NCBI RefSeq assembly: GCF_910592395.1
Contig: NC_088316.1
Coordinates: 7,070,001-7,134,000 of the forward strand
Direction: 5' to 3'
Source of the DNA: Lineus longissimus
Taxonomy: Eukaryota; Nemertea; Pilidiophora; Heteronemertea; Lineidae
DNA: 64,000 nucleotides
In this document: one piece after another, positions 1 through 12,500 of the stretch
How the letters are laid out: each line of letters starts with the position of its first letter
Numbering within the stretch: position 1 is the stretch's first letter
Position numbers and translations under genes: made by a program
Notes under the pieces: generated by a model
Seen by the model: the letters and a program-made list of their open reading frames with translations, nothing else
Told to the model about the DNA's origin: nothing
The model's database searches: none

Positions 1-824
1 CTAGCAAAGGTGCATCATATATTCTCCGGGTTTTTGATTTGACCTCCTTTTCAAGGTCACAGAGGTCAAATGGTGTAAATTGGCCGTTAGGATGTAACGA
101 TGGCACGTTTCTAAACTGCAATGACTATTGATACCAAATTTGGTACACATTTACCCCTTAGTCAGGTGATCTCAGGGACCGAAGTTTGGTCCAATATGAT
201 TCACCACTTGACCACCAGGGGGCAAAATCCAAAACCCTTAAAAATGTGATTATTCCTTAACTTCTTGCCCGATTGCCACCAATTTGATATCATGGGTACA
301 TCTAACCACCATACAGTATATGTCACACAGGTTTTTAATTTGACCTTCTTGTCAAGGTCACAGAGGTCAAATGGCGTAAATTCGCCGTCAGGCCGTAACA
401 ATGGCACGTTTCTTAACTGCAATGACTATTGATCACAAATTAAGTACACATGTACCCCTTGGTCAGGTGATCTCAGGTACCGAAGTTTGGTGCGATCTGA
501 TTTGCCGTTTGGCCTCCAGGGAGGGGGCCAAATCCTAAATTCTTCAAAATGCCATTATTCCTAGTAATGACTTGCCCGATTGGCACCAATTTTATATCAT
601 AGGTACATCTAATTCTAACAACCATTCAATGTGTCACCCGGGTCTTCTTTGATTTGACCTACTTTTCAAGGTCACAGAGGTCGAATGTACTGTAAATTGG
701 CCATTTTGGGGAAATTGTAATTGCTTGGACCTACATCAAACCTAACACTACATGACACAAGACCATGCTCTTTATCCATCTTTCCTCCACATGAGGTGAG
801 CACAATGGCCCTGGCCATTTCATT
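1..824 (+). repeat. Repeat with ~300-bp internal modules, 5'-truncated by the window edge
   Basis: The sequence matches 45692-46516 nearly base for base, ending at the same place (GAGGTGAGCACAATGGCCC then TGGCCATTTCATT). Internal modules of about 300-315 bp each contain TTCAAGGTCACAGAGGTCAA, a GGCACGTTTCT box and an ACCAGGGGGC box. The 5' end of the family, a GCTCACC hairpin seen at 45396, lies outside the window. No protein family is recognisable; the short frames here are not convincing genes. An inverted copy occupies 63286-64000. Confidence 0.85.
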
Positions 825-1322
825 TATAATATTGCGGAAATTTTGTGCACAAATTAGCGAAAGTTGGTGCTCGTCTCATGTCATTTTAGAGCGAGAAATT
901 TGTTTCCGTCGATCTCTACCACTGAAAAATCGCTTGCATAGCTTCGAATTTTTGTGAAAATAAGTATCTGAACTTGGTTTCAAATAGTCTAGAGAGTTAC
1001 CTTTGTGGTGATACATATGGTATGTGATAAATATTTGTGGAATTTGTGAAATTCGGTTTTCAAACGTGCCGATGATGCAAGCGATCTCGCGTGAATTTTG
1101 CAAGTCCTGATATGTCGACCGGGTGTCAAAAATCACTCGCCTAAATTCAATTCAAAGATCAAAAATAATATCTGAACTTAGTTTCAAATAGCCTACGCAA
1201 TTATCATTTCGGTGATATATAATGCATGCATGTAATAATTGATTAATCTGCCTAAAACGCGCTATTAAAACGGCGAAAGATCGTGATAAACACTCTGGTG
1301 GCGGTCGCACTAAATAACGACC
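825..1322. other. No gene seen
   Basis: AT-rich sequence between the repeat and the Mutator-like element. It contains two similar stretches (around 957-990 and 1170-1200, both with CTGAACTT.GTTTCAAATAG), so a local degenerate duplication of about 210 bp is likely. Nothing else is supported. Confidence 0.5.
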
Positions 1323-1339
1323 GGTAGGGCCCGGGCTTA

Positions 1340-1442
1340 CCGGTCAAATCGTCCCCGATCAAAGTCGTCCCCTGGAGAAATCGTCCCCGCTGATACCAAA
1401 TCGTCCCCGAGTCATATCGTCCCCATGTCAAGTCGTCCACGT
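1340..1442 (+). repeat. Left subterminal array of AAATCGTCCCC boxes
   Basis: Six imperfect copies of AAATCGTCCCC/AAGTCGTCCCC are spaced about 16-20 bp apart. The complementary array (GGGGACGATTT) lies at 5884-5975. Paired, inverted, closely spaced boxes at both ends are the arrangement expected of transposase-binding sites; that function is inferred. Confidence 0.8.
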
Positions 1443-2419
1443 CTTCATACTGCACTTCTGTTGCGTGTTTCTCCGTCATCTCAACGGCCAGTATTGTAGT
1501 TTTTTACAGTTAAAACGCAGAGGATTTTCATCAGAATAGTGTTGTGGGAGCCAAGTATCCGGGGGTGGGTCAGGAATTCGGGATGGGTGATGCAGTCGCT
1601 CGGCGGGGGCTCCGGGTATGAACAGTGTATCAGTGTTGGCCCCCTATTCTGTTATATTTAAAAAATAATGGAGAAATAAACTCGGACTTTAGTTATCAAT
1701 GATTTATTAGGATGAAAAAGAAACAAAATTAAGTACAACAGCACAATCATTTAACGTTTAGTTTAGTGAACATAATATACATGATATAAGGAATTTCCAA
1801 GATGTTTTGGGTACAATAAAATAGTGGTGAACGCCATATTTCTGTTCAATTGCGGCAAATAAAAATAGCAAATTAGGCTACATCATGATATTGCAGAACA
1901 CGTGGGCTTTGTGCATATAAAACACCTATTACATACACTTATTTTGTTTATCCGAGTCACGTTACAATTACAAACGAGAAGATGATAACTACATTAATAG
2001 GCAAGTACATTAATAGGCTGTTACTCTAAATAGAGTTTTTAAAAATATACTTTCCATATTTTATAAATGTAGGCCCTATCTGCTTTGACCAGAGTTTTCT
2101 TCAGTTACATGTACCATTTTATGAAATGTATTGTTATTTCTCTTTCCCCAAATATGGGGGGTACAATAAAAATTATTATTATTATTATAGCCTACTACAT
2201 GTAATATTAGATAACACCTTTAATAGTACAGTATATATAAAACCCTGATACTGATAGTACAGTTATAGAGTGATAGGCATACGGTACAACTCTAACTCAG
2301 TCGCCAATTCATCAATTAATTTACACATTATTATACCATTAAAAAAGAACGTCTTCCTCAGTTAAAGAGTTTATGGTTAGGCGCACCAGTGTCCGTTCGA
2401 TTTTGTAACACCAGGTGGT

Positions 2420-4372
2420 TTAATTGTCCGTATTGCTGGCAACCAGATGCGAGCACTTTCGTAGGAGTTGAGTTGCCGTCTTCTTTTCCTGTATAAACTC
2501 GTCCCAAAGCGTGAAGATCTTCCCCTGTTGTTGTCTGTAGACCTTTCGCTGGCGGCGTTCCAGTTTGGCATCGGAGATGAAACGAACTTGCATCTCAATG
2601 AGACTGGCCTGCTCTTGTAGAAGGCGTGTCATCTTGTAGAATTCGAGATTCGACTTTGCGGCATGACGATTTAGCATTCCGTGCCATCCTTCGACGTCAT
2701 TGTTCGTCCTAACGGGTTCCATGAAGATAGACCAGGTGCGCGGGCTCCACAGTTCGTTAGCGATCCACGTGCGGCGAACGTAATCCGTGAATTCTTGCAG
2801 AGCGGGCGTGTTGGCCTTCCTGACAAGCTTTTCGAACATCGGCTGGATATGTGCGTGCGGCAGGTACGGCAGGGCCATAAACTGTCTCAGCAACTTGTGG
2901 GTATCGTTATCGTTCTTGTATGCTGGCGAAAGACCGATTTCCTGAATCTTCCTCCATAAGCATTGGGCCCAGTGGAAGGAGCAGCCCATGATGCGAATAT
3001 TGCCGAACACGAGAGGTATGGCACGCCACATCGCCGCTTCAAAGTCCACAACGATCTTTGCAACTTTTCTGTCCGGGCACATCCTTCGTATGGCCTTGAG
3101 CACTTTCTTGTAATCTTTTTTGCGTTTCCCCGACATCAGGATGAAGGCGACTGGTACTTGTTTTACGTTGTCTCCGCTCTTCACGAATGCGTGGATGGAT
3201 GCGAGCTGGGTGAACGGCGCCTTGACCAACTTGAACGTCCCGTCAATATACCACGTTTTGGCATTCGAAAGGAGCTGGACCATCTTGTCAGTTGCGAATA
3301 TTAGGTGACGTTTCTCGCCTACGGTGATGTCGGCACGAAGGAATGTCGCTGGAACGTATGTTTCGTCAATTTCGAAATCGAGGGTGGTAGGATCTTGTGG
3401 TCTGGCCTTCTGACGGTGACGATTCGCAGCTCTGGCTAGATTCTCTGGTTTCGAAAGCGCCGGAAGGGGTGCCGAAGTTTCGTGTATGCCTTCGTCGAGT
3501 AAGGCCCGGTTCACAATCTCCGCTGCCGACGTGAATACCTGCCGGGTGGCCGTCTTCTTCACGTCCGCTCGGATCTTCGCGGCAACGGCTGCACCGAGTT
3601 GTGCCTCGTGGACATGCGGCTGCACGCCCCGTGTGAAATTGTCTCCTTTTTGCATCACGGACGCCTTACACCAAACTACTTTGTTCCTGACGCTGCACGT
3701 CCATGTCGTGGTCCCCTTCGCGGTTCGTGGTCGTTTCTTTACAGTGTACGTGTAACCGTTGCTGTCTGCCAACTTCGTTTTCCCTCGCTGCGTCCCATCA
3801 GTGACCGTCGTGTAAGTGGTTGCTGGTCCGTCATCGCCGCCTACGTACTCTTGTGGTGTCTCATCAGCCATCGACGATTCTTCTAAACGCTCCGGGACTT
3901 CGAATTCTCCAAGGGTGGGGTCGGGGTCGTCTGCTGGCTCATCCACTTCCATCTCTTCCAACAAAGCGTCAGCTTCCACTTGCATCTCTTGCAACCAAGC
4001 GTCAGCTGCCTCCTGGAGTTCAGATGGGGTTGGAGTTTCATCTTGTCGATCTGTGGGGGTTGGAGTCTCATCTGGTCGATCTTGGTCTGCCAAAAACCAC
4101 GTGCGTCGGGTCTGCTCCAACGAAAGACGACTGCTCTCAGCCAGGGGTTGTGGGACGCCCGTGATATTCGCATCGCACTCTGCACACGACCACTCAATGT
4201 CACTTCCCTCTGTCACGGCTCTTCTGTACTCGGCACGGCTGATACCAGTGTGGCACGTACGATGCTGCCAGCTACCGCAACCATCACATTGCAGGCCTTC
4301 TTGTCGTGGTCTCACAGGTCTCTTGCAGGAAATACAATCGTTCATTATGCTGCTGGATGTTGGATGTCGCAT
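2420..4372 (-). CDS. MULE transposase with PHD and FLYWCH zinc fingers
   Basis: A 650-residue open frame without stops. The N-terminus holds a C4HC3 PHD-type finger (C13, C16, C29, C32, H37, C40, C63, C66), then an acidic, proline/glutamate-rich linker (about 85-180), a FLYWCH-type finger (about 205-256, with W224, C226, C235, H253, H255), and a Mutator DDE core: D377 in WYIDGTF, D443 in VVDFEAA, the CSFHW motif at 464-468 and E561 in NNDVEGWH. These are the MULE signatures, so the protein should cut and join the element's ends in the nucleus. Met10 (MNDCISC) is the more likely start because it sits right before the PHD finger. The frame looks intact; it is single-exon and lies within inverted arrays of putative binding boxes. 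Confidence 0.9.
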   Translation of the reverse strand: MRHPTSSSIMNDCISCKRPVRPRQEGLQCDGCGSWQHRTCHTGISRAEYRRAVTEGSDIEWSCAECDANITGVPQPLAESSRLSLEQTRRTWFLADQDRPDETPTPTDRQDETPTPSELQEAADAWLQEMQVEADALLEEMEVDEPADDPDPTLGEFEVPERLEESSMADETPQEYVGGDDGPATTYTTVTDGTQRGKTKLADSNGYTYTVKKRPRTAKGTTTWTCSVRNKVVWCKASVMQKGDNFTRGVQPHVHEAQLGAAVAAKIRADVKKTATRQVFTSAAEIVNRALLDEGIHETSAPLPALSKPENLARAANRHRQKARPQDPTTLDFEIDETYVPATFLRADITVGEKRHLIFATDKMVQLLSNAKTWYIDGTFKLVKAPFTQLASIHAFVKSGDNVKQVPVAFILMSGKRKKDYKKVLKAIRRMCPDRKVAKIVVDFEAAMWRAIPLVFGNIRIMGCSFHWAQCLWRKIQEIGLSPAYKNDNDTHKLLRQFMALPYLPHAHIQPMFEKLVRKANTPALQEFTDYVRRTWIANELWSPRTWSIFMEPVRTNNDVEGWHGMLNRHAAKSNLEFYKMTRLLQEQASLIEMQVRFISDAKLERRQRKVYRQQQGKIFTLWDEFIQEKKTATQLLRKCSHLVASNTDN

Positions 4373-4399
4373 CTATTCGAAATCGAATGAGGAACCCTA

Positions 4400-5094
4400 A
4401 AATCCGGCAGGTTTATATAGGGCCTATAGCTCTGCTTAATTGATGATATCTTCTCAAAAAATCATCTTCATCTCACCCTAATTGCAGTTATTGATTACTA
4501 AAGGTGTTAATTGTTGATTACGAAAAGGCACTTCTGCGAAAAAGGGCACTTGATGCGCACCCCCTGTACCCCCCTTGTATCTGAATGTGGAATTATTTAA
4601 TTTAAAGTGAGTCCATAGGCAGGAGCTAGGTAGGCAAGATTAAGTTACTCGAAATCGCTGATAGGGGTCTCTCTAGCTCCTGCCTAATCCTCCTTTAACT
4701 TGATAGTTAGGGATTCGACAAAAAGATAAACTTAAATAGAAATGGAAATACAGGAATACAACACAGGGCAAAACATTCCATCCAACCCCACAGTTTTAGC
4801 AAACAATAAGAAGTTTCACCCCTCCCAAAAATGGCAATTTTTACCGCCTTCAGAAAATGTAATGCTCGAAGTGGATTGACTTTTCTTTGGGTCAGGGCAA
4901 CTTCTTGGAGCAATATTTGATATCTGCCCTAGCACACCAGTAGCTTATAGTTTGAAACATTTTCTAGGTGAGCTTACAAAGTCATCTTTGGTTTCAAAGT
5001 CAATGTCAAAATGACGGTACATGATGGACATTTAAGATGACATATACATGTACATTTAGTATTTACTATTTTTCGTTTTGAACCCTTTAACCGT
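4400..5094. other. No gene seen; 5' flank of the MULE transposase
   Basis: This is the upstream side of the minus-strand transposase, so any promoter should lie here, but I can point to no specific box. A pair of inverted CTAGCTCCTGCCTA/TAGGCAGGAGCTAG segments (4616-4630 and 4670-4685) could form a hairpin. Confidence 0.45.
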
Positions 5095-5480
5095 GTGAAC
5101 ACATCTCATTATGACACATTGACCATCATCTCAACTAATTAGCTAATTGAAGCGGCATTTCCTTTAATTTATGGAACACATCTCATTATGACACATTGAC
5201 CGCCAACATCTCACCTAATTAGCTAATTGAAGCGGCCCCTTTGATCAATTGGCCCAGTTGTGATATTAACTCACTGATCATAATGAATGGTTGTGTTCAT
5301 CAATTTGCGGCCCCCTTGCTCAATAAGCCCAGTTGTGATATCAACTCACTAACATATTGAAGCGGCCCCTTTGATCAATATAGGCCCAGTTGTGATATAT
5401 TAACTCACTGATAGAATGAATGGTTGTGTTCATCATCAATTGAATTAGCGACCCCTTTGATCGGTTGTGATATCAACTCA
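5095..5480 (+). repeat. Imperfect tandem repeats inside the MULE
   Basis: Two units are interleaved. One, about 65-75 bp, runs from AACACATCTCATTATGACAC to AATTAGCTAATTGAAGCGGC and occurs twice. The second, from GGCCCCTTTGATCAAT through CCCAGTTGTGATAT and CAACTCACT to GAATGGTTGTGTTCATCA, recurs about three times to 5480. Non-coding. Confidence 0.8.
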
Positions 5481-5608
5481 CCATGGAACTTTAAAAGATA
5501 CCGTACTAAGTATTCACAGGTCCGTGAACTAAACATTGCTAAAGGCTATTTGAACGACTTTTCCTTTAATTAAACAACTCACTGCGTATGCTAATTTTTC
5601 TTTATTTC

Positions 5609-5776
5609 CAGGGGCGGATCCAGGAGTCTGAATAAGGGGGGGGCGGGCATCTATTTTTTACCGGATATTTATGTCGATTTTATGACGATTTCCTAAAATT
5701 CGTGGTCAATTTCAAAGATTTTTCTCAAATAAGGGAGGGCGTACGCCGGGTCCGCCCCCCTCTAAATCCGCCTCTG
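5609..5776. mobile_element. Short MITE, CAGRGGCGGAT ends
   Basis: A 168-bp segment with inverted ends: CAGGGGCGGATCCAGGAG on the left against CAGAGGCGGATTTAGAGG read from the right. ATTTC flanks both sides and may be a short target duplication. The ends resemble widespread hAT-type MITEs, but the superfamily is inferred from ends alone. Confidence 0.65.
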
Positions 5777-5883
5777 ATTTCATCCCTTATACAGGAATAG
5801 ACTTATAGAATAGACATATCATGCCACTACTGGCCTTATGCCATACCCCATACACCACCGGGTTCCATCATGCACTGGCGCCG

Positions 5884-5975
5884 GAAACCGGGACGATTTC
5901 ACCCGGGGACGATTTGACATGGGGACGATTTGACTCCTATGAGCGGGGACGATTGCTACTGGGGACGATTTGACT
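5884..5975 (-). repeat. Right subterminal array of AAATCGTCCCC boxes
   Basis: Five copies of GGGGACGATTT (the box in reverse orientation), matching the array at 1340-1442 and ending at the GGGCCC palindrome of the right end. Confidence 0.8.
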
Positions 5976-5994
5976 AGATACCGGGCCCGGCGTC

Positions 5995-8900
5995 TGGCGG
6001 AGAAAAAAAGGTAGCGGCCGGAGGTTGAAACGGGATTTTTATGCACTTTTAACTGTATATATATGTTGTTTGGATGTATTTCTAACAGTTCTGTAACTTT
6101 GATGACCAAGCTTGCGCCCAAAGTTGGTGAAATTGATGCTTGTTTATGGACTGCGCTAGCGACCGGAGAATTCGCCGTCGGCCATTTTGGCTACGGTCCC
6201 TGAGTTGTTGTGGTTGGCAATTTTGCAACAAATTTCGCCATTTAGGCTACGTTTGTTTACAATTATTTTGAAAGTCACATTATGACATCGTAGTATGAAT
6301 TCCACTGCAGTTTCGTTACGCAGCAATGCTCATGTTTTTGGTTTGCAATCCTGTACTGTCTGTACACTGCGCTGTGCATGGCTGTACTGTAGCTGTAAAA
6401 AAGACAAAAACCATAGCCTAGCCCTATAGGACAGGCTTAGAGTATAACTCAACAAACAGGCCCTCATGATTCATTTGATGGACACCTTATTTGATAGTAC
6501 CTCATCATTAAGTCCACTAGATCCTGTTCTGTCACATGTCGTAGACGATAGACAATTTTCAACAGCTCTCGGCTCACATCATGTGGGCACGGTTGGCTGT
6601 TGAGTGTTATGGTTCAGTCTGTGAGACTAATTTAAAGAGGTTACACTTTTATTTTGAATTGGAAAACAGCCCACAGGACTGACTTTTCACTGAGTAATAA
6701 GTGTGCCCTTCGAAGGTAAAGTCTCTTTCTGGATTTGCTTCCATAGATGCCTTGTTCAGGATATCATCTGACCGATGCCTGATCAAGCACAGACTGTATC
6801 CGGTGGTGTACATTTCCCCGTCTATGTCACCCTTTTTTATTCAGTCAGTGTTAATTTCTCTTCTCTTTTTTTACAGATTAAAGGACAGTTCTCGTTAAAA
6901 TGCTTAAGAAATTGGTGTGCTATGAATGGCCCGGTAAAAACCTAAGGCGGGAATAAGCTTTCATTGATAAATCTAAGGAGTTTCAAGAACCCCAAATCAC
7001 TAGTAAGGTTCATAGGATACTGGTCTGTCATTGGTTTAGGTCTCCTTATCATTTACATACTCCAATATCCAGAAATCTATATCATAATACTATAAGGCGG
7101 CTCGCTAAAGTGCCATTTGGGGGTCGTGTTTCGTCTCGAAATTTTGCACGTTTGCAGGTGATATGTTATCCTGATGCAACGTCATGTTTATTTTCGGAAA
7201 TTTACTTCAGCGGAGCAGTAATGAGGGATTTTTAATCGGACACGGTCAATTCTCCTTATCACTCACGGAAGCCAAGCCATTGCTGTTCAGTTATGCAGGG
7301 GATTAATGAATCACCTGCACTCCCTGTGGGGTGAATAACACTACCTGTTGAACGGCTGGCTGTAGGGGGATGATTGGAACAGCCTGTACACGTGTTGACC
7401 TGCTGAACCAAGGTTAATGTTATTTTCAATCCACGATTGTAGGTCACCTGATCTTCGAGATTTCGCGGGAAAGAAATTGTAAACAAACGCATGTGTGCAG
7501 TTCAAATGTAAACAAAAATGTATTTTGATACTTTTGGTTGCTGGACTTGGGTTTTCCCGCAGTAAGGAGCTGGGGTCAAATTGATGGTCTATCGTATATT
7601 GGTACTGTATTAGCCAGAGCTAGCCCTTGATTATGAAGGGATTTTCAAATTAAAGGTTACAATGGTATGTTAATGTGCTCACCACAGCTTTCAAAACTTG
7701 ATGTATCTGAAGAGGCACTCTGAACTTGGCATGGCCTTATCAAGGAGCTGCTCACGGTGCTGAACTTCTAGCTTGCCTGTCGACTAAGTGCCTTGCCCGA
7801 GATCATGCTACATGTAGGAGGAGCACGCATTTTAAAGTTTTAGTAGTGATAGTGCAATTGGTCCGAGCCATTTGGAGGCCGACATGTGAAGGCCTATCTG
7901 GGTTCTCCTTCATCTCCGTATAAAAAGGGGCATATTGCTGACTAAGGAACGAGGTATATTCACATTGCCTCATCATCTCATTCGGACCAATTGATTTACT
8001 TTTATATGCACGCATACAGCACGCCACAGGGTCCGAGTCTGTGGACAAATGGTTGGTTTAATTTGTCTCTTCGATATTGCTCCTTTGATATTGCATTATA
8101 TTTTCATTGCAATTCAATCTATTCAAGGTATAGCCCATTTGAACCTGCCTGCGCCACGGGTACAATGCTAGTATAACAATATTTACGATAACTTTTTATG
8201 TTTTTGACATTATTTGCGACCATTATCGATAACGCGCTCCATGCGGATTCGTAAGGTACTATTATAGTATAACACCATGCCTCGTCAAGTTACCTCGCTT
8301 GCGGAGCCACCTGGGTGACCCACGTGCTTAGACTCATAGTAAACATTGTAGTAGAAATATGCTAATGACTATCCCTTATATGGAAACCGAAGTAGTTGAA
8401 TATTTTCACTGCAGGTGTCTCTGATAGTCACGTGGATTGACGAGCAATCTCCTGTTGTTGGTTATTGCAAGAGGAGTCGTTGGCACATTTCAAGTCAAGC
8501 ACTTGCTGTTCCCACATTCAGAGTGAGGTGTGCTTACTCGTTTTACTGCTTTCCATTCCCGGAGAGCGTTATCAAATATCTGCTGCAAGGCAACAAATAT
8601 CTGCCGCAAGGCGCTTCAAATATCTGCCGAAAGGCATCAAATATCTGCCGCACCAATAAAGTTCATTTTGTTAACCAACTCTTTATCTTCTTTTCTTCAC
8701 ATACAAAAAAGACCGTCCCAAACATTTGGCTGCATCCACTTCATCAATGTCCAGACAACAGTCGGTTCATTTGACCATTGTAAAGCACCAGGCCCCACCT
8801 CACAAAATACACTGTAATAATTATGTACCTTGTGTCCATGTGCATGTTATTAGTTCCACCTACGCTGCATGAAGACAAGGACTCCACTCTTTGACGTCAC

Positions 8901-9138
8901 CACACAACTCCTTGACGTCATCACACACCCCACTACTGCAACGGCAATAGAAATGACTTTACGTCATAATACCAGGGTGACGTCAACTCAGTACTTCAGC
9001 ATGCACTGATATAGCAAGAAGGTCTTTCGCATCAGCACTTCTGCGTGCTAGACGTTATAGCTTCACGTTGCCTCATAATAACGTTACCGACACACACTTG
9101 GCCCTTGCCTTCACCTATCCATTTCAGCTGAGCGCCAG
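5995..9138. other. No gene seen in about 3.1 kb
   Basis: Short frames here show no recognisable motif, no plausible exon structure and no family resemblance. The only structured piece I see is the short tandem repeat at 8571-8655. Confidence 0.5.
8571..8655 (+). repeat. Tandem CAAATATCTGCCGCAAGG repeat
   Basis: Four imperfect copies, about 18-21 bp each, of an AAATATCTGC(C/T)G motif. Non-coding minisatellite. Confidence 0.8.
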
Positions 9139-9165
9139 GCCCTTGGGCCTCTTGTTATCTGAAAA
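9139..9165 (+). repeat. Palindromic GGCCCTTGGGCCTCTTGTT terminus-like motif
   Basis: A perfect GGCCCTTGGGCC palindrome followed by TCTTGTT. The complementary form (AACAAGAGGCCC) recalls ends of dispersed repeats I associate with marine invertebrate genomes. I see no partner end nearby, so this is only a possible remnant. Confidence 0.3.
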
Positions 9166-9506
9166 AAATGGTAGCCTGGGGCCTACTCATCATAAGTTGT
9201 GCGCATTAAAGGTGAACTGACAGACTACAATTTTCTGATTTAAGTTCATGATTTCGTTTTAGTACATAGTAAGATCCAACATCGCGCAGAGAGGTCTTCA
9301 AAAACCCCCGCAACAATTATGTAATATCCCTTTGAATGTCAGACACTCAAAAAACGCAATTCAAACTACGCGCCAAGGAACTTTAATCCGTGACGTCATT
9401 CCTAGAACCTGCTGCAAGAATGGGGAGATCGAGAACAATACGCCATGTAATTTGTACACAACATTCAGCATCGACACACTTTTTTCTTCCGTTTGAACTT
9501 TCAAAT

Positions 9507-12500
9507 ATGCCTAGGCGTTCCGTAGCAGCTAATTGTAGCCAACAGGACAGGTATCTGTTTGAATTCCCGGATCCGGAGAAACCGAATTTATCGGCAGATG
9601 CGAAGAAGAAGACGACAGAACTGCGGCGTTCTTGGACGTTGTTCGTCAAGGCGAAACGAGATAAATGGCCGCCATCCAAAACCAGTGTGTTGTACATTTT
9701 ACTGATGACTGCATCCTGAATTTGCAGCAATATAATGCTGGGTTTTCTAGGAGGTTAGTACATGTAGCACAGGCTGCCGTTATTTATGCTGAATCTGACG
9801 AAAATTAGGCCTGAGGTACTGACTGAGGTGTTGACTTTGTCGTTCTGTGTATTGCCCATGCCCTACTCCGTACAGCATGCATGATTTTAGCACGCGGTCC
9901 TTACAAGATGGGTGATTTTTGAATTGGCCTAACCATCACATTCATATCATGTATTCACTGAGACAGGCCTAGGCTGCCTGACACTGAGACCTGGTTGGTA
10001 CAAGACAGTTTCATTTCACGATTTTACTTTCAAATTGATGCGAAAAGAAGGTGCTGTGCCTACAATTCATCTGATGCCACCAACACCTACCACTACAAGT
10101 GCCGGTAACTGTGAAAGCACCCCACGGAGGCCTAGAAGTGCTTGGGCTAAGCGAGAGAATCGTCGTCTCGTCTCTGAGGCCCAAGCAGCAGCTATGGAGG
10201 TCGAAGAAGAAGATACTGCTTCACTCCAGGACATGCCTGAGCCTGAGGTCGAGGATGATGAGCCTATATGTCATATGCCTCCTTGTGACCCACCTTCCAC
10301 ACCAAACCTTCATGATGGGACTAATGCAGCCAGAAAGGTTGAGGTACTTACAAAAGGTGCGTAATATAAAATGTACTTAATTTCCATCATTTAGGCCTAG
10401 ACAGTAACATACATTACATGATAAAAATTGCTCATTCCAGACAGCTAATCACCAGGTATTGACCATGTTCATTTACATTTTCAGCGGTTCAGACACCCAG
10501 GAGAAAAAGGCCTCCCTATAGATCTGTTGGGACCCAATGTGTTCTTCTCACAGACCAAGAGCCTGTCATGAAAACGCCAAAGTATACTGCCTGTGAGGAT
10601 GCTGTTGAAAAAAATGAAATGGAGTTCAATGACAGTTTTGTTGACGATGGAGCTGTAAATGATGACCCGACAGATGAGGACTACCTCCCAGAGGAGGATT
10701 TTGACATTGGGGATTCAAGTTCTGATGATGAAGATTTTGATACTGTTGCTTTCGATGAAATCAGGTGTGTTTATATATTTACATGCAATCTATATCAGCT
10801 GACCATGGATACATACATGTAATGCATGTAATGTAGATAATCCATAAAGAACAATGTGTTAATTTTTTTATCCTTTTTTTCAGCAATGAAAATGTCCCGC
10901 CACTTCATGAGCCAAAGTCTGTTGTTTTCGAGTCGGCCCTGCTCGAGTTGTTTGATACATGCTTGATCTGCAACCACCCAACAAAGACCAGCAAGAGAGT
11001 GTTCGGCACCATGATTACATTGAAGGCTGACTGTACTAATGACAGATGTCGCAACTCCAGGCAGTGGGACAGCCAACCAAAGATCGGAACTATGCCTATC
11101 TTGAACATCCTACTGAGTGGTGCTATACTTTTTTCGGGGTCGCTACCAAGCAAGGTCCTAAGGCTGTTCAAGTAAGTACATGCCACATATTTGCAGATAA
11201 AATCTTGACGTTGGCAACAAAACTCTCACACATGTGTCGAAACAATTATACAGGTGTCCTTATTTCGTTTTTCAGCTTCCTCAACATAAAATGTCAGACA
11301 GCAAGGACGTTTTACAGGCACCAAACAAAGTACCTGCACACTGCGGTTGAAACGACATGGAAGTGCTGTCAAGCTGCTCTACTTGAAACCCTCAAGGACA
11401 AACCATTGGTGCTCGGAGGAGACGGGCGCTGTGACTCAATGGGTCACAGCGCCAAATTTGGCAGCTATGTGTTGATGGAGCTGGACGTGAATAAACTGTT
11501 GTCGATAGAGTTGGTTCAGGTATGCATTACCTCTAGCAAATTTTATGGTGACTTTGTTAGTTTACACACTTAGTGGTTGTCTTTGTTCATAACCATATAC
11601 ATGTAACCTGTTCATTAGTGCTCCCAATAGATTGTCCTTATTTCATGTTGCAGAGCAATGAGGTGAAGAGCAGCTACCATATGGAGTTAGAGGGACTCAA
11701 GAGGAGTGCTCCCTTGTTGAGGACGATGACTGTAAAGGCCTTGATCACAGACAGACACAGACAGGTTGCCAAGTGGATCCGTGAAAAACTGAAAGTCCCC
11801 CACTTCTTCGACTGTTGGCATGTTGAGAAGGGTAAGCAATGTTATGTTCATAAGCTACTACTCTCAGGGGATACTATCACTCCACCTCATTTCTCTCTTC
11901 TAGAATGTAGCAAGGGTTCTAGGAAAAATCATGCTGTTGAACCCTGTTCTTAATTTGTCGTATTTCTTTCAGGCCTTTGCAAGAATATGGAGGAAAAGGC
12001 AAGAAGAAGACACTAGCACCAATAAGGGATTGGATTAAAAGCATAAAATATCATTTGTATTGGTGCGTGATGTCATCCCCGCAAGGAGATGGTGCAGCGA
12101 TCAAGAAGAAATGGTTGTCCTGTGTTGAGCACATCCAGGACAAACATGACAACTGTCTACATGGTGACCTTGGACAACAGAGGAAATGGTTAAACGAAGG
12201 TAGGTGATCCATACATAAACCAATAGTTGTCATTTCCATGGGTTACTTCCACTTCCAGTCAGTTTAATACTTGTTATTTATCTCCTTTCAATTACCTTTA
12301 TTTTTCAGGAACCCAAGCAAGTGATGATCTGGTGGCTATGTTGACCAAGACTCTACTCGTCAATGACATCAGCAAGATGTCTGCAATAAGGCAGACGAGT
12401 GGAGTTGAATCATACCACAGCGTACTCAACCACATTGCCCCCAAAATGATAAAGTTCTCGCACAGTGGAATGAACAGCAGGTAAGCCTAGGTGTGTCGGT

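Larger units (their letters stand above)
1323..5994 (-). mobile_element. Mutator-like (MULE) DNA transposon
   Basis: A MULE transposase gene is bracketed by matching inverted ends. Each end has a GGGCCCGG palindrome (1327-1335 and 5981-5990) next to GTCAAATCGTCCCC, then an array of the AAATCGTCCCC box in opposite orientation at the two ends. I could not find a clean 9-bp target duplication, so exact limits are approximate and the ends may have decayed. The transposase frame is open, but the interior between gene and right end (4400-5880) holds tandem repeats and a MITE, suggesting later insertions. Confidence 0.75.

Noticed and set aside
201-422. 73-codon minus-strand frame in the module repeat, also present in the other copies
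   Set aside because: It recurs only because the repeat is nearly identical between copies; it overlaps the conserved non-coding boxes and has no protein-like composition.
2681-4400. Many plus-strand frames opposite the MULE transposase, including one of 194 codons
   Set aside because: They are antisense shadows of a GC-rich gene; the minus frame has all catalytic and zinc motifs.
6000-9138. Possible host gene in the largest quiet region
   Set aside because: No exon chain with consensus borders, no family motif and only short frames; better left unassigned.
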